A stretch of 64,000 nt of DNA from Bacillus sp. B-jedd (GCF_000821085.1 NZ_CCXR01000001.1:2129001-2193000); one strand, 5' to 3'; shown: positions 8,669-17,447, counted from the first letter of the stretch. Translations and numbers: made by a program. The notes: a model not told the origin generated them from the letters alone.

Positions 8669-10043
8669 AAATAACGTTATTTAGCTTGTATAAATACCGG
8701 GTAAGGACTTCCAAGCCCTTATCGAAATTCTCCAGATTAAAGTGTTCATTCGGTGCATGGAAATTTTCATCGGCAAGCCCAAAGCCCATCATGACCACAG
8801 GGATGGAAAGAATGTCGCTGAAGGCGGCCACGATTGGGATGGATCCACCGCCGCGGATATAAGCAGTCGGCACACCATAAACTTCTTCATAAGCCTGGCC
8901 TGCAGCCTGAATGGCAGGGTGGTCGAAAGGTGTGATGAAAGGGGCGCCCTTGTCGAACTGCGAGACGGAAACCGTCACACCAGGGGGAACCACTTTCTTC
9001 ACATGTTCCTCAAGCATATCTGCAATCTCTTGCGGATCCTGGTCAGGAACGAGACGGCAAGTGATTTTTGCATGAGCTTCAGACGGGATGACGGTCTTGA
9101 TTCCATCACCCTGAAATCCGCCATAGATGCCATTCACTTCTAATGTCGGTCTGGCCCATAGCCGCTCCAACGCGGTAAAGCCTTCCTCCCCATGGAGATC
9201 CGGCACACCAAGCTGTGCTTTCAAGGTTTCCTCACTTTGTCCGAGGCTTGCAAATTCCGCCCGCTCCTCTTCTGTCAGCTGCCTTACCTTATCGTAAAAC
9301 CCGTCAACTGTAATAACTCCGTTCTTCGCACGCAAAGAAGAAAGGATTTCCACCAGGGCATGGATCGGATTTTGCACTGCGCCGCCGTACAGGCCAGAGT
9401 GGAGGTCGCCTGCGGCTCCCTTTACATCGATCTGGATGCCTGCCAAACCACGCAAGCCATATACAATTGCCGGCTTGCCACGTTCAAGGAGGGTTGTATC
9501 GGATATAACCAGCACGTCCGCCTTGAGCAGTTCTTTATTATTTTCAACAAAAGAAGGGAGGGTTGGGCTGCCTATCTCCTCTTCTCCTTCAATAATGAAC
9601 TTAACGTTTACGGGCAGGGTTCCTTGCGTTTCTATGATTGCCTCGATTGCTTTCATATGCATGAAAACCTGGCCTTTATCATCACTTGATCCCCGTGCAT
9701 AAAGCTTGTTATCCCGTACTTCTGCCTCAAAAGGAGGGCTGTCCCACAACTCAACCGGATCTACGGGCTGTACATCATAATGGCCGTAAAATAAGACTGT
9801 CGGTTTGCCTGGTGCTTTAAGCCATTCGGCATATACGAGCGGATGGCCGTTTCCAGTTATGACCTCTACACGGTCCAAGCCGATTTTCTCGAGCATCCTT
9901 GCCGCCCAATCTGCTGCTCTGCCCATTTCCTCCTTGTGGGAAGGAAGGGCGGAAATGCTTGGAATGGCAAGGAATTCTTTTAATTCGGTTAACTGCTTTT
10001 CCCTGTTATGTAAAAAATATTCGCGAAGCTGTTGATCCATCAT
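8667..10043 (-). CDS. M20-family dipeptidase, 458 aa
   Basis: A zinc peptidase of the M20 family: GHYDVQPVD (metal His and bridging Asp), EGEEEIGSP (catalytic Glu plus metal Glu), a dimerisation domain in the middle, and RGGGSIPI and FGLADENFHAPNEHF near the end (last metal His). Length fits the dipeptidase/CNDP-like branch (about 450-470 residues), which cleaves dipeptides in the cytosol. Two adjacent ATGs begin the gene; GGAGGAG lies 4 bases before the first and 7 before the second (10040), so the second is equally good. Monocistronic, with a palindromic repeat cluster in its upstream region. Confidence 0.85.
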   Translation of the reverse strand: MMDQQLREYFLHNREKQLTELKEFLAIPSISALPSHKEEMGRAADWAARMLEKIGLDRVEVITGNGHPLVYAEWLKAPGKPTVLFYGHYDVQPVDPVELWDSPPFEAEVRDNKLYARGSSDDKGQVFMHMKAIEAIIETQGTLPVNVKFIIEGEEEIGSPTLPSFVENNKELLKADVLVISDTTLLERGKPAIVYGLRGLAGIQIDVKGAAGDLHSGLYGGAVQNPIHALVEILSSLRAKNGVITVDGFYDKVRQLTEEERAEFASLGQSEETLKAQLGVPDLHGEEGFTALERLWARPTLEVNGIYGGFQGDGIKTVIPSEAHAKITCRLVPDQDPQEIADMLEEHVKKVVPPGVTVSVSQFDKGAPFITPFDHPAIQAAGQAYEEVYGVPTAYIRGGGSIPIVAAFSDILSIPVVMMGFGLADENFHAPNEHFNLENFDKGLEVLTRYLYKLNNVI

Positions 10044-10169
10044 GACTCCTCCTTAAAATTGTTCCTCCTATTATTTCTATACCCTAAACAATAATTCCTC
10101 TTTTAATTCGATATAGAGCATTATCATAGTCCATCCCTCGTTTACCTTTCAAGAAGGCTTTTTTATCCG
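10044..10169. other. intergenic region upstream of the M20 gene
   Basis: AT-rich spacer holding the (reverse-strand) promoter region of the dipeptidase gene; no coding frame with a ribosome binding site. It ends at a composite repeat. The whole gap from here to the membrane-protein gene at 10690 is without a gene. Confidence 0.5.
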
Positions 10170-10211
10170 TGATTGTTGATTTCCACTCCGGGGACATGCT
10201 TTCGCGGGGCG

Positions 10212-10328
10212 AAGCATCTACCTGTAATTACTTCATGCGAAACATCCATGTTTGGGCTTCGTGCAGCTTTGCGACGAGCTGAAGGTTCGCTTCCCTGAAT
10301 AGGCTGTGGCGCAGGAGCATTCTTTAGG
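10212..10328. repeat. 117-bp segment inserted in a family A repeat
   Basis: Follows GCTTTCGCGGGGCG, where an intact copy would continue into GGACCGTGGAGCC; the normal core resumes at GGGAGCCTCCTCGG. It replaces about 7 bases of the element and resembles neither repeat family elsewhere in the window. It has no coding frame. Possibly another short mobile repeat. Confidence 0.6.
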
Positions 10329-10356
10329 GAGCCTCCTCGGCATCCTAAACGCCTGT

Positions 10357-10480
10357 TTGTCCAGCTGCAGCGCCTAGCCCCTCGAGGTCACTTCGGTCCC
10401 GAATGAGAAGTCAAAGAACGACTTCCCCTTCTGGCCCTCCAGCGCTGGTCGGGGCTGACCAAGGCGCTTCCGCTTTTCGA
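10357..10480. repeat. repeat family B, copy 1, nested in family A
   Basis: Begins after ACGCCTGT and ends before GGGGTCTCCACGTG, which are adjacent in intact family A copies, so this is a clean insertion of about 124 bases. It contains CCAGC..AGCGCCTAGCCCC and GACCAAGGCGCTTCCGCTTTTC, the same ends as the copies at 49572-49684 and 61288-61432 (AGCTCCAGCGCCTAG and GGCGCTTGCGCTTTT type). Confidence 0.8.
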
Positions 10481-10689
10481 GGGGTCTCCACGTGCCGCTT
10501 CATCCCGCCGGAGTCAGTCCCCTCCATTCCAATCAACTTCTCTGCAAATCAACATTTCCCTTTAACTGAGCAGACAAGAAAAAAAGATTGAATTATTTGT
10601 TTAAATGTGTAAAATTACACTATAGGGAAGAAAAATCTGGATAGCTAGCCATAATAATGAAAAATAAAGTATTTACAGGGGGAAAAGAA

Positions 10690-13600
10690 ATGGAACCTCA
10701 TTTCAGAAGTGAAGCCCGAAGAAATTTCAGGCGGGAACTTTTCAACATGAAGGAAAAGGGATACTTAAAACCCGAAATCGTTGAGCACGTGGCAAATGCC
10801 CATGCCCAATACCATCAAGATCTTCTAGCTGAAGACCGGAAAAGGGAGGAAATGCGCGCGGCACCTAGCCAGCGTCCGGCCCAAATTCCACAACGTCCGG
10901 CAGCTCAACCGGGAGTACCACAGCGGCCAGCGGCTCAACCTGCGGTTACCCAGCAACCGGCCGTTCAGGCATCCGCTCCAATTAGACGTGAGCCAGTCCC
11001 TAAAAAGCCGGTAAAAAAATTAACAAAAGAACAAATCCGAGAGCGGAACATTTCCTGGCTTTTGAATATCGGCGTCATCTTCCTTCTCATCGGCGGATTG
11101 TTTGTCGCTACAAGCAATTGGGAAACAATGTCCAATGTAATGAAAAGCAGCTCGATTGCTCTTGTTTCACTGCTTTTTTACGGCTTTGCCTATCTGTCTG
11201 CCAAAGTCCTTAAAATTGAGAAGACAGCATTCGCATTCACTGTACTGGGGAGTTTGTTCCTGCCCATCTACGTCCTGTCGCTTGGCTGGTTTGGGCTCCT
11301 GGGCCCGTATTTGTCAGTGAATGGGGAAGGAGGATATCTGCTCGGCTTTTTAGGTAGCAGCATCCCGGCGCTTGCTTACGTCTTCTTGGCAAAAAAACTG
11401 AAGTCACGTTTGTTTGTCTGGTTTACTTTTATTGCTGCATCTGCTGCGGCGGGATTTCTGCTCGCATCCTTCCGCATGAGAGTTGATTACTTTTATCTCG
11501 GTATCATGGCATATAACTCGCTCTTGATCTTTCTTTATTTCAAGGTTAAAAACCGGGAAGCTTTTCGGTTATTTACAAAGGAATTCCCGATCTTCATTCA
11601 GGCCAATCTCGTGGTCTCAACCTTGCTGATGCTATTTTTCTTTGACAATGAACTGATTTACAGTTTTAACTTGCTTTTAACCGCAGCTATTTACTTATCT
11701 ATGATGTATGTGAGCGGCAAAAGGGAATACCACTTTATCTTTAGCGCGATGCTAGTATATGGAGCCTATCAGCTAATTGAACATTCCTTCCTGGAAGCAG
11801 GAGATGCTGTTCTTTATGCTTTGCTTGCATTCGGTTTTGCGTTCATTCCAAAAGCATTAAAGGGTAATATGCTGCTCGATAAGGCATTTCGTTATACGAG
11901 TGCCGCGGTTTCCATACTCGCTTTCTTGTATATTTCAGTAGAGGGGGTTTTCCTGCGGGCAGGGGAGCCATCGGTTGTTTTAGTTATTGCCTATCTAATT
12001 ATGGCTGGTAACTTCCTCTATTTAGCACACGCTGAAAAAGCTTGGCTCTTGGCATACATCAGTACGTTTTTCCTGGCAACCGCGATTCATGAAGCTATTT
12101 CTTTAATTTCTAAATACTATTATCTAGTTAGCCGTGAGGCTGCCATTTATGCGGCAGGGCTTATCCTGTTCATTCTATTTGGTTTCCTGATTTCAAAAAA
12201 AGCTTTTGCTCTTCTAAGGAATCCTTCGAGGGACGTTGGACTTGCCGCAATGCTTCTGGCGATCCTTCTTTCGCAGGGAATGGGGAACCTGGCTGAGCCG
12301 GGAATCATGCTGGCGATATTTTCCGTTGCAGCCCTTGCACAGGTTTTTACGGAAAAGAGAAGCATTTTGCAAAAAAGTGCCGTTTGGGCAGTTCCGGTAT
12401 CGGCGGGGCTTTCGATCATCGCCTTCGGAATGCAGGCAGGGAAGAGCTGGCCAACGATTGCCAATGATTATGGCCACCCGGTTAATTTTGCAGCGGCGGG
12501 ACTCTTTGTTTTAATCATTTCGTTCATCTGGAAAAAGCAGGGCAGAGAGGAGCTTTCAGGGTCATTCTTTTACACTGGGCAATTGCTTTATACTGTTGGA
12601 CTGCTTTTATCCACCAGCACGGATATCGACCCTATTATTGTTAGGCCGTTCCTCGTCCTTGTTGCTCTTGTTATTTATTACATCCTATATAAAGTACATC
12701 GGATGAGCGTCACTGCTTTTTGGCTGAGTGCTGTATCTTTAGGATTTTATTATTCAATCGTTTCCTCTGTATACAACTTGGTTTCTTTCGGGGATATGGT
12801 TAAGTCTATCGTCATCCCGGGCGGAGGGATTTTCCTTCTCTTGCTGGCACTCATAGTGTTGAACAGAGATAACCTTTTGTTTAAAAGTTTCGGTTGGAGC
12901 GGGCACTTGGTTTTGCCAATAACTCTGTTCTTAACCTGGACGATTTATCCTGAATGGTGCTTATTCAGCTTGGCAGCTGCCATCGCCGTTTATAGCTTGA
13001 GCAGTTTTATGGCCGAAAGCGGATGGAGGAAAATTTCGTTTATGTATGCTGCTTTTACAGCAGGATTCTTAACAGCAAGCAAAGCTTTTGAGCTTGGTTT
13101 AGGCGATTCCAGAGCGGTTTATGAATTCCCGGCCACAAGCTTCTTGCTTTTCCTTGTCTGGTACTTGCTAAAAGGGAATTTGAAAAAATGGGCTTCTTTT
13201 TATCTAACTGCCATTTCGCTCCTTGGAGTGGTTGCGATGACCTTTGGTGATCCTTTTACGTCCTTCGCTTTTTGCGTCACTATTCTCTATGCGGCGGGCA
13301 CGTTGGGCTTATTGCATAAAATGAAGTGGGATTTACTTGGGGTCATCCCTGTATTGATGGGATATTTCTCCACCATGGCTTTCCTTTCTGTTTCTTCCTT
13401 CTTCACTAATGTTACCGCCTATCTAATACTCGGTGCCGCAGGCATGATTCACGTATTGATCGGGAAAGCTCTTTACCGTGAAATGCTAGTTTTTAATAGT
13501 GAAGTGGAGAAATCAAAAATTGATTGGTACACTATAGCATCGGTCTTATATTTTGGCTCAATGTTCAGTTACCACTTGGAAAATATCCTGCTGGCCGCAC

Positions 13601-14205
13601 TTCCTGGATTGCTCATTTCGATTTCCATTTGGCTTCAGCGCCGAAGGGTGGGTAATAAAGCCGGTTTCTTTGTCCCATTCTTTGCCGGAGCTTTTCTCCT
13701 GCAGCCTTATTACGCGGTAATCGGCAGACTTGAGATACCGGCATTGTTTGAGAGGGAAGTGTACTTTCTTCCACTGATAGCGCTTATTATCTTTTTAAGA
13801 TGGTCGATGAAAGGGCGCTATAGGAATATAACCAGTAAGCTCCAATGGGCAGTCCTGATTTTCACCGCTCTTGTCCTGATTCAGGATGGGCTCCAAAGCA
13901 ATACAGTTTACGATGCCCTGATTCTTGGCACTTTGTCTTTGGCAGCAATGCTGGCCGGTATGTTTTTACGGATCAAATCATATTTTTTCACTGGTAAAGG
14001 GGTCCTATTATTGAATGTTCTTTTGCAGACAAGGCCTTTCTGGGGAAATCTCCCTTGGTGGGGATATCTCCTCGCTGTTGGATCGCTTCTCATTGGAATC
14101 GCCAGCTACAATGAGTGGAAAAAAACGAAACAACCGGATGGACGGGAACCGTTCGCTACCCGCTTGAAACAAAAGATCCGTGCTTATATGAAAGATTGGA
14201 ATTAA
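10690..14205 (+). CDS. large polytopic membrane protein, 1171 aa
   Basis: Residues 1-50 form a charged helical segment (FRSEARRNFRRELF), residues 60-110 are a Pro/Gln/Ala-rich linker with repeats of QRPAAQP, and after a basic stretch (KKLTKEQIRERN) the remaining 1050 residues are almost entirely hydrophobic helices, about 35 by eye. This arrangement matches the very large integral membrane proteins annotated in Bacilli as DUF2157/SCO7613-like; their function is unknown. I prefer ATG 10690, with AGGGGGAAAAG directly upstream, over ATG 10657, which has no ribosome binding site. No enzymatic motif is seen. The repeat cluster lies immediately upstream and a strong promoter for the next unit follows 12 bases after the stop. 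Confidence 0.75.
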   Translation: MEPHFRSEARRNFRRELFNMKEKGYLKPEIVEHVANAHAQYHQDLLAEDRKREEMRAAPSQRPAQIPQRPAAQPGVPQRPAAQPAVTQQPAVQASAPIRREPVPKKPVKKLTKEQIRERNISWLLNIGVIFLLIGGLFVATSNWETMSNVMKSSSIALVSLLFYGFAYLSAKVLKIEKTAFAFTVLGSLFLPIYVLSLGWFGLLGPYLSVNGEGGYLLGFLGSSIPALAYVFLAKKLKSRLFVWFTFIAASAAAGFLLASFRMRVDYFYLGIMAYNSLLIFLYFKVKNREAFRLFTKEFPIFIQANLVVSTLLMLFFFDNELIYSFNLLLTAAIYLSMMYVSGKREYHFIFSAMLVYGAYQLIEHSFLEAGDAVLYALLAFGFAFIPKALKGNMLLDKAFRYTSAAVSILAFLYISVEGVFLRAGEPSVVLVIAYLIMAGNFLYLAHAEKAWLLAYISTFFLATAIHEAISLISKYYYLVSREAAIYAAGLILFILFGFLISKKAFALLRNPSRDVGLAAMLLAILLSQGMGNLAEPGIMLAIFSVAALAQVFTEKRSILQKSAVWAVPVSAGLSIIAFGMQAGKSWPTIANDYGHPVNFAAAGLFVLIISFIWKKQGREELSGSFFYTGQLLYTVGLLLSTSTDIDPIIVRPFLVLVALVIYYILYKVHRMSVTAFWLSAVSLGFYYSIVSSVYNLVSFGDMVKSIVIPGGGIFLLLLALIVLNRDNLLFKSFGWSGHLVLPITLFLTWTIYPEWCLFSLAAAIAVYSLSSFMAESGWRKISFMYAAFTAGFLTASKAFELGLGDSRAVYEFPATSFLLFLVWYLLKGNLKKWASFYLTAISLLGVVAMTFGDPFTSFAFCVTILYAAGTLGLLHKMKWDLLGVIPVLMGYFSTMAFLSVSSFFTNVTAYLILGAAGMIHVLIGKALYREMLVFNSEVEKSKIDWYTIASVLYFGSMFSYHLENILLAALPGLLISISIWLQRRRVGNKAGFFVPFFAGAFLLQPYYAVIGRLEIPALFEREVYFLPLIALIIFLRWSMKGRYRNITSKLQWAVLIFTALVLIQDGLQSNTVYDALILGTLSLAAMLAGMFLRIKSYFFTGKGVLLLNVLLQTRPFWGNLPWWGYLLAVGSLLIGIASYNEWKKTKQPDGREPFATRLKQKIRAYMKDWN

Positions 14206-14216
14206 AAATATATTCC

Positions 14217-14245
14217 TTGACTAATGGATAATGTTTTTCTAAAAT
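14217..14245 (+). promoter_or_regulatory. sigma-A promoter of the Mn riboswitch transcript
   Basis: TTGACT at 14217-14222 and TAAAAT at 14240-14245 with exactly 17 bases between them. Transcription would begin near 14252, right at the 5' edge of the riboswitch. Confidence 0.8.
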
Positions 14246-14254
14246 TATCACATA

Positions 14255-14375
14255 GTCCTTAAAGGGGAGTAGCTTGTTCAGCAAAGTCGTCATGACGGGA
14301 AAATTCCCCGGCTTTGCTGGCAACAACTGTTGTTAGCGAGACCTTTACCGCATGCCGGTAAAGGTCTTTTGTTTT
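14255..14375 (+). ncRNA. yybP-ykoY manganese riboswitch with intrinsic terminator
   Basis: The conserved 5' block TTAAAGGGGAGTAGC (14259-14273) and the internal GGGAAAATTCCCCGG region fit the yybP-ykoY consensus, as does the closing GCGAGACCTTTACC (14336-14349). AAAGG (14261-14265) can pair with CCTTT (14342-14346) to close P1. The same CCTTT also belongs to the left arm of a terminator, AGACCTTTACC / GGTAAAGGTCT followed by TTTTG (14340-14371). The two folds exclude each other. This is the layout of a transcriptional ON switch: Mn2+ stabilises P1 and releases the genes downstream. Confidence 0.9.
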
Positions 14376-14496
14376 CCCATCGAGTTCTGGAAATCTCAGA
14401 AGCAAACTCAATTTTACAAAAAAGTACTTTTACTGGTAACGAAGACAGGGAAATGAACAAATAAGGATTTAAAATTACAAAATTGGGGTGTACAGC

Positions 14497-14778
14497 ATGC
14501 GAAAATTTTGGAAAAGGATTAAATTAGTTTTCACGATAAAAAAGTTCGGCCCTTTCCTATTGGATTTTTATAAATCAACGACAGTCCCCGCGAAAAAAAA
14601 GTTCCTATCCTTAGCGTTCATGGCGGGATACTTGCTGTTTCCTTTTGATGCCATTCCTGACTTCCTGACAGGATTCGGACTTCTTGATGATGCCGCTGTT
14701 CTGTTATTCGTCCTGCAGCAAATCATAAAGCTGGCACCTGCTTCCCTTAGGGACAAGCACGATATGCGCCATGAATAA
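14497..14778 (+). CDS. DUF1232 (YkvA-like) membrane-associated protein, 93 aa
   Basis: Small protein with a basic N terminus (MRKFWKRIKLVF) and the DUF1232 core GYLLFPFDAIPDFLTGFGLLDDAAVL, whose hydrophobic D-x-IPDF motif is characteristic. ATG 14497 has GGGGTG 6 bases upstream; an in-frame GTG at 14488 overlaps that site. It is the first gene behind the Mn riboswitch, 45 bases before the TerC gene, so both are probably controlled by Mn2+. The function of DUF1232 is unknown; linkage to metal export is inferred from position only. Confidence 0.8.
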   Translation: MRKFWKRIKLVFTIKKFGPFLLDFYKSTTVPAKKKFLSLAFMAGYLLFPFDAIPDFLTGFGLLDDAAVLLFVLQQIIKLAPASLRDKHDMRHE

Positions 14779-14823
14779 TAATAAGATTAAAACCAAATAT
14801 TATCGGTATGGAGTGATTTAGTA

Positions 14824-15492
14824 ATGGAGTTATTTTCACCAGCGTTTTGGTCAGCCTTATTTTCCCTTGTCATCATCGACCTTGTCCTTGCAGGGGATAA
14901 TGCGATAGTCATAGGGCTCGCAGCAAGAAGACTCCCGAAAGACCAGCAAAAGAAAGCAATCATTTGGGGAACATTTGGCGCAATTATTATCCGTGCCACC
15001 GCCACAATCTTCGTCGTCTGGCTATTAAAAATACCCGGTTTACATTTTGTTGGAGGGGTTTTGCTCGTTTGGATTGCGTACAAGCTTCTTACCGATGAAA
15101 GTGAACATGACTTGAAAGCAGGGACTACCTTTTGGGGAGCGATAAAAACAATTATCATCGCTGACGCAATGATGGGGCTTGATAACGTCCTGGCAGTTGC
15201 TGGTGCGGCCAACGGCCATCCTCTTCTTGTCATCATTGGACTGTTGATATCTGTACCTATTGTCGTCTGGGGCAGTACGATTATTCTGAAATGGATGGAA
15301 AGGTTCCCGATTATTATTACATTCGGGGCAGGGGTATTGGCTTTTACTGCTGCAAAGATGATTACGGACGAAGATTTCCTGGCTGGAGTCTTTGAGGACA
15401 ACCCTGTCGTCAAGTGGAGCTTTATTGCAATAGTTATCATTGCCGTTATTTTCACCGGCAAATTTAAGCAAAAGCTTGCCGAACAGCATTAA
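14824..15492 (+). CDS. TerC-family integral membrane protein (YjbE type), likely Mn2+ exporter
   Basis: 222 residues with seven predicted membrane helices. The two acidic transmembrane motifs of TerC proteins are present: VIIDLVLAGDNAIVIGLAA near residue 15-32 and IADAMMGLDNVLAVAGAA near residue 115-132. In Bacillus, TerC proteins such as YkoY (MeeY) and YceF (MeeF) export Mn2+ and help metalate secreted enzymes; this sequence is of the shorter YjbE type by its N terminus. Placement behind a yybP-ykoY riboswitch strongly supports manganese. The start has GGAGTGA upstream. A strong terminator follows. Confidence 0.9.
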   Translation: MELFSPAFWSALFSLVIIDLVLAGDNAIVIGLAARRLPKDQQKKAIIWGTFGAIIIRATATIFVVWLLKIPGLHFVGGVLLVWIAYKLLTDESEHDLKAGTTFWGAIKTIIIADAMMGLDNVLAVAGAANGHPLLVIIGLLISVPIVVWGSTIILKWMERFPIIITFGAGVLAFTAAKMITDEDFLAGVFEDNPVVKWSFIAIVIIAVIFTGKFKQKLAEQH

Positions 15493-15517
15493 AAGACCAG
15501 ACTGACATTTGAAAGTT

Positions 15518-15549
15518 AAAAAACAGCAAATATTTTTTGCTGTTTTTTT
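15518..15549 (+). terminator. terminator after the TerC gene
   Basis: AAAAAACAGCAAA / TTTGCTGTTTTTTT hairpin with a short TATTT loop, 26 bases after the stop codon. Confidence 0.85.
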
Positions 15550-15616
15550 ATTTCACCCCCATACACGTCCAAAGGCCTCCGTATTATATGGCAAAAGGAA
15601 GTTTGGAGGGTTCAAT

Positions 15617-15736
15617 GTGGAATTTATCCCTGTAGATATCGACCGATTGCTAGAATCATGTAAAATTACTGACGAAAGTAATGTGGATTACGATCTTATC
15701 CATGTTGAACTTGATACGTTTTTGGATAACAATTAA
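15617..15736 (+). CDS. small hypothetical protein, 39 aa
   Basis: GTG start with GGAGGG 6 bases upstream and its own terminator after the stop, which makes this very short frame credible. The product is acidic (MEFIPVDIDRLLESCKI..., ending DTFLDNN) with one cysteine. The frame is open further upstream to 15509, but that portion covers the TerC terminator. No family recognised. Confidence 0.45.
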   Translation: MEFIPVDIDRLLESCKITDESNVDYDLIHVELDTFLDNN

Positions 15737-15769
15737 TTTAGTTTCTCACCCTCTTTCTATAAATATCAG

Positions 15770-15801
15770 CCCTCTGCAAAAAATGCAGAGGGCCTTTTTT
15801 T
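15770..15801 (+). terminator. terminator upstream of the paa region
   Basis: CCCTCTGCA / TGCAGAGGG stem with a 5-base A loop followed by CCTTTTTTTG. It insulates the aromatic cluster from upstream transcription. Confidence 0.9.
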
Positions 15802-15942
15802 GTTTTAACAAATCAAGATTGTCATAAGGGTTAAGAGGTTGCAGTAGACATAGAAGGGCTGAGTCGGATGCATTTAGCTGGCCTGTAAATCAGATGGCAC
15901 TCTCCTAACTTAATGAATATAACTAATTTTCTGAATTATTAT

Positions 15943-15971
15943 TTGACTTTTCACTACAGAGAGGTTATTTT
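15943..15971 (+). promoter_or_regulatory. putative paa promoter
   Basis: TTGACT at 15943-15948, 17 bases, then TATTTT at 15966-15971. The transcript start would be near 15978, with the palindromic operator 16000-16020 just downstream. The rest of the 15802-16043 gap shows nothing else. Confidence 0.55.
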
Positions 15972-15999
15972 GAAAGTAATTATATAACACTATTACTCT

Positions 16000-16020
16000 A
16001 TAACGGATAAATACCGTTAT
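16000..16020 (+). promoter_or_regulatory. candidate PaaX operator at paaA
   Basis: Palindrome ATAACGG-N7-CCGTTAT, perfect in both 7-base arms, 24 bases before the paaA start codon. A close relative of this site overlaps the promoter of the ABC transporter at 26534-26555. PaaX, encoded in the same cluster, is known in other bacteria as a repressor released by phenylacetyl-CoA; assignment of this site to PaaX is inferred. Confidence 0.65.
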
Positions 16021-16043
16021 ACAGACAGACTGGAGGGGTTTAA

Positions 16044-17000
16044 TTGGTTACAGCTGGCCACTTGTCTGAAGAAATACAGATGGAAAGGTTCGTAAAGAAA
16101 ATTAATGCCGGCGAAAAGATTGAAGCAGACGATTGGATGCCTGAGGAGTACAGGAAGACGCTCATCAAACTTATTTCAATGCATGGAATCAGTGAGATTA
16201 TGGGTGCGCTCCCTGAAAAGGAATGGGTGCCTAAAGCGCCGTCACTCAAGAGAAAGCTGGGCATAATGGCAAAAGTCCAGGATGAGATGGGACACGGACA
16301 GCTTTTGCTAAGGGTTGCAGAGGATTTAATGAAGCCATATGGGAAAAACCGCGAAAACATCATGGAGGATTTGTTCAGCGGCGACCTGAAGTTTCATAAT
16401 GTATTCCATATGGAAGCGCCAACTTGGGCGGATGCTGGCCTGATTGGCTGGCTCGTTGACGGAGCCGCGATTATTACCCAAACGAATATGCTGGATGCGT
16501 CGTACGGTCCCTATGCCAGGGCGCTGAAAAGGATATGCGCCGAGGAAGTTTTCCATGCCCAGCATGGCGAATCGATTATTATCGCCCTTGCGGAAGGGAC
16601 TAAAGAGCAAAAAGCGATGATTCAGGATTCACTGGATCGCTGGTGGGACTCCCTATTGATGTTTTTCGGGCCTGGTGATGCTTCAACAACGGGGACATCA
16701 AAGCAGGACATTACGATTAAATATAAAATACGGACGAAAACAAATGAGCAGCTTAGACAGGATTTCTTCACGAAATATATTCCGCGCGTCCTTTCGCTCG
16801 GTTTGACACTGCCAGATGAAACGATGCTGTTTGATGAGGCAAGCGGACTGTGGATATACCGTCAGCCCGATTGGAGCCAATTCAAACAAATCATTAAAAA
16901 TAAAGGGCCGAAGTCAGAGGAAAGGCTGCGACTTAGAAAAATCTCGTATGAAACAAATGCCTGGGTGAGGGAGGCACTGGGAAAAGAAGTTGTTTCCTGA
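16044..17000 (+). CDS. paaA: 1,2-phenylacetyl-CoA epoxidase, catalytic subunit PaaA
   Basis: 318 residues, the normal PaaA length. The diiron-site helices are visible: the E-x2-H of QDEMGHGQLLL near residue 75 and of CAEEVFHAQHG near residue 165, with further ligands on neighbouring helices. PaaA, with PaaC, forms the ring 1,2-epoxidase that starts aerobic phenylacetyl-CoA degradation. The start is TTG 16044 with GGAGGGG 7 bases upstream. It is the first gene of a 25-kb co-directional block and lies directly behind the operator palindrome. Confidence 0.95.
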   Translation: MVTAGHLSEEIQMERFVKKINAGEKIEADDWMPEEYRKTLIKLISMHGISEIMGALPEKEWVPKAPSLKRKLGIMAKVQDEMGHGQLLLRVAEDLMKPYGKNRENIMEDLFSGDLKFHNVFHMEAPTWADAGLIGWLVDGAAIITQTNMLDASYGPYARALKRICAEEVFHAQHGESIIIALAEGTKEQKAMIQDSLDRWWDSLLMFFGPGDASTTGTSKQDITIKYKIRTKTNEQLRQDFFTKYIPRVLSLGLTLPDETMLFDEASGLWIYRQPDWSQFKQIIKNKGPKSEERLRLRKISYETNAWVREALGKEVVS

Positions 17001-17072
17001 TTGATTTTGAAGGCCAATTCACGATTCATGTAAACTGTAATGGATTCAGCATTTCAAAGGGAGTGGGTGCTA

Positions 17073-17447
17073 TTGCCGGAACAAAGATTTTACCGCGAAT
17101 ATGAGGTATTCAGCAGAAGGACTGCCACCTCGCCGATGCAGTATCAGTTTTCATTGCTTGCTCCAAACGAGGAACTAGCTCTTGTCATGGCGCAGGAAAA
17201 CTTTATGCGGCGTGAGCCTGTTTCGGATATATGGGTGGTCGAGCGGACAGCCATCCGCAAAATGACGGCAGAAGAGAAAGAATCCCTGCAAAGGCTCGAT
17301 AACAAGGATTATCGGAATACGAAGGGATATGGATACTTAAAAAAGAAATGGCGCCAGTATGAACAGGAAATGCTGGATGAAAAGGAAATCATGTCATGGG
17401 GAGGCGGAGGCGGAAGTGCAAATCAAAACACCGGAAGCGGCGGCTGA
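17073..17447 (+). CDS. paaB: phenylacetyl-CoA epoxidase subunit PaaB
   Basis: Small subunit of the epoxidase, recognised by FYREYEVFSRRTATSP and the ELALVMAQENFMRR segment. PaaB bridges PaaAC heterodimers. The frame has an ATG at 17040, but TTG 17073 has GGGAGTGG at a good distance and gives the typical PaaB N terminus, so I prefer it (124 residues). The C-terminal tail is glycine-rich (SWGGGGGSANQ). Its 3' end overlaps paaC by 32 bases, indicating translational coupling. Confidence 0.9.
   Translation: MPEQRFYREYEVFSRRTATSPMQYQFSLLAPNEELALVMAQENFMRREPVSDIWVVERTAIRKMTAEEKESLQRLDNKDYRNTKGYGYLKKKWRQYEQEMLDEKEIMSWGGGGGSANQNTGSGG

Larger units (their letters stand above)
10170..10539. repeat. family A repeat interrupted by two other segments
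   Basis: The two ends of a family A element are intact (TGATTGTTGATTTCCACTCC at 10170-10189 and CGCCGGAGTCAGTCCCCTCC...CAATCAACTT up to 10539). The middle is broken at two points by foreign segments of about 117 and 124 bases. Between them the family A core (GAGCCTCCTCGGCATCC...ACGCCTGT) is still readable at 10330-10356. Confidence 0.85.

Noticed and set aside
994..10539. CRISPR array
   Set aside because: The repeats are long palindromes with no regular short spacer pattern, and no cas genes are present.
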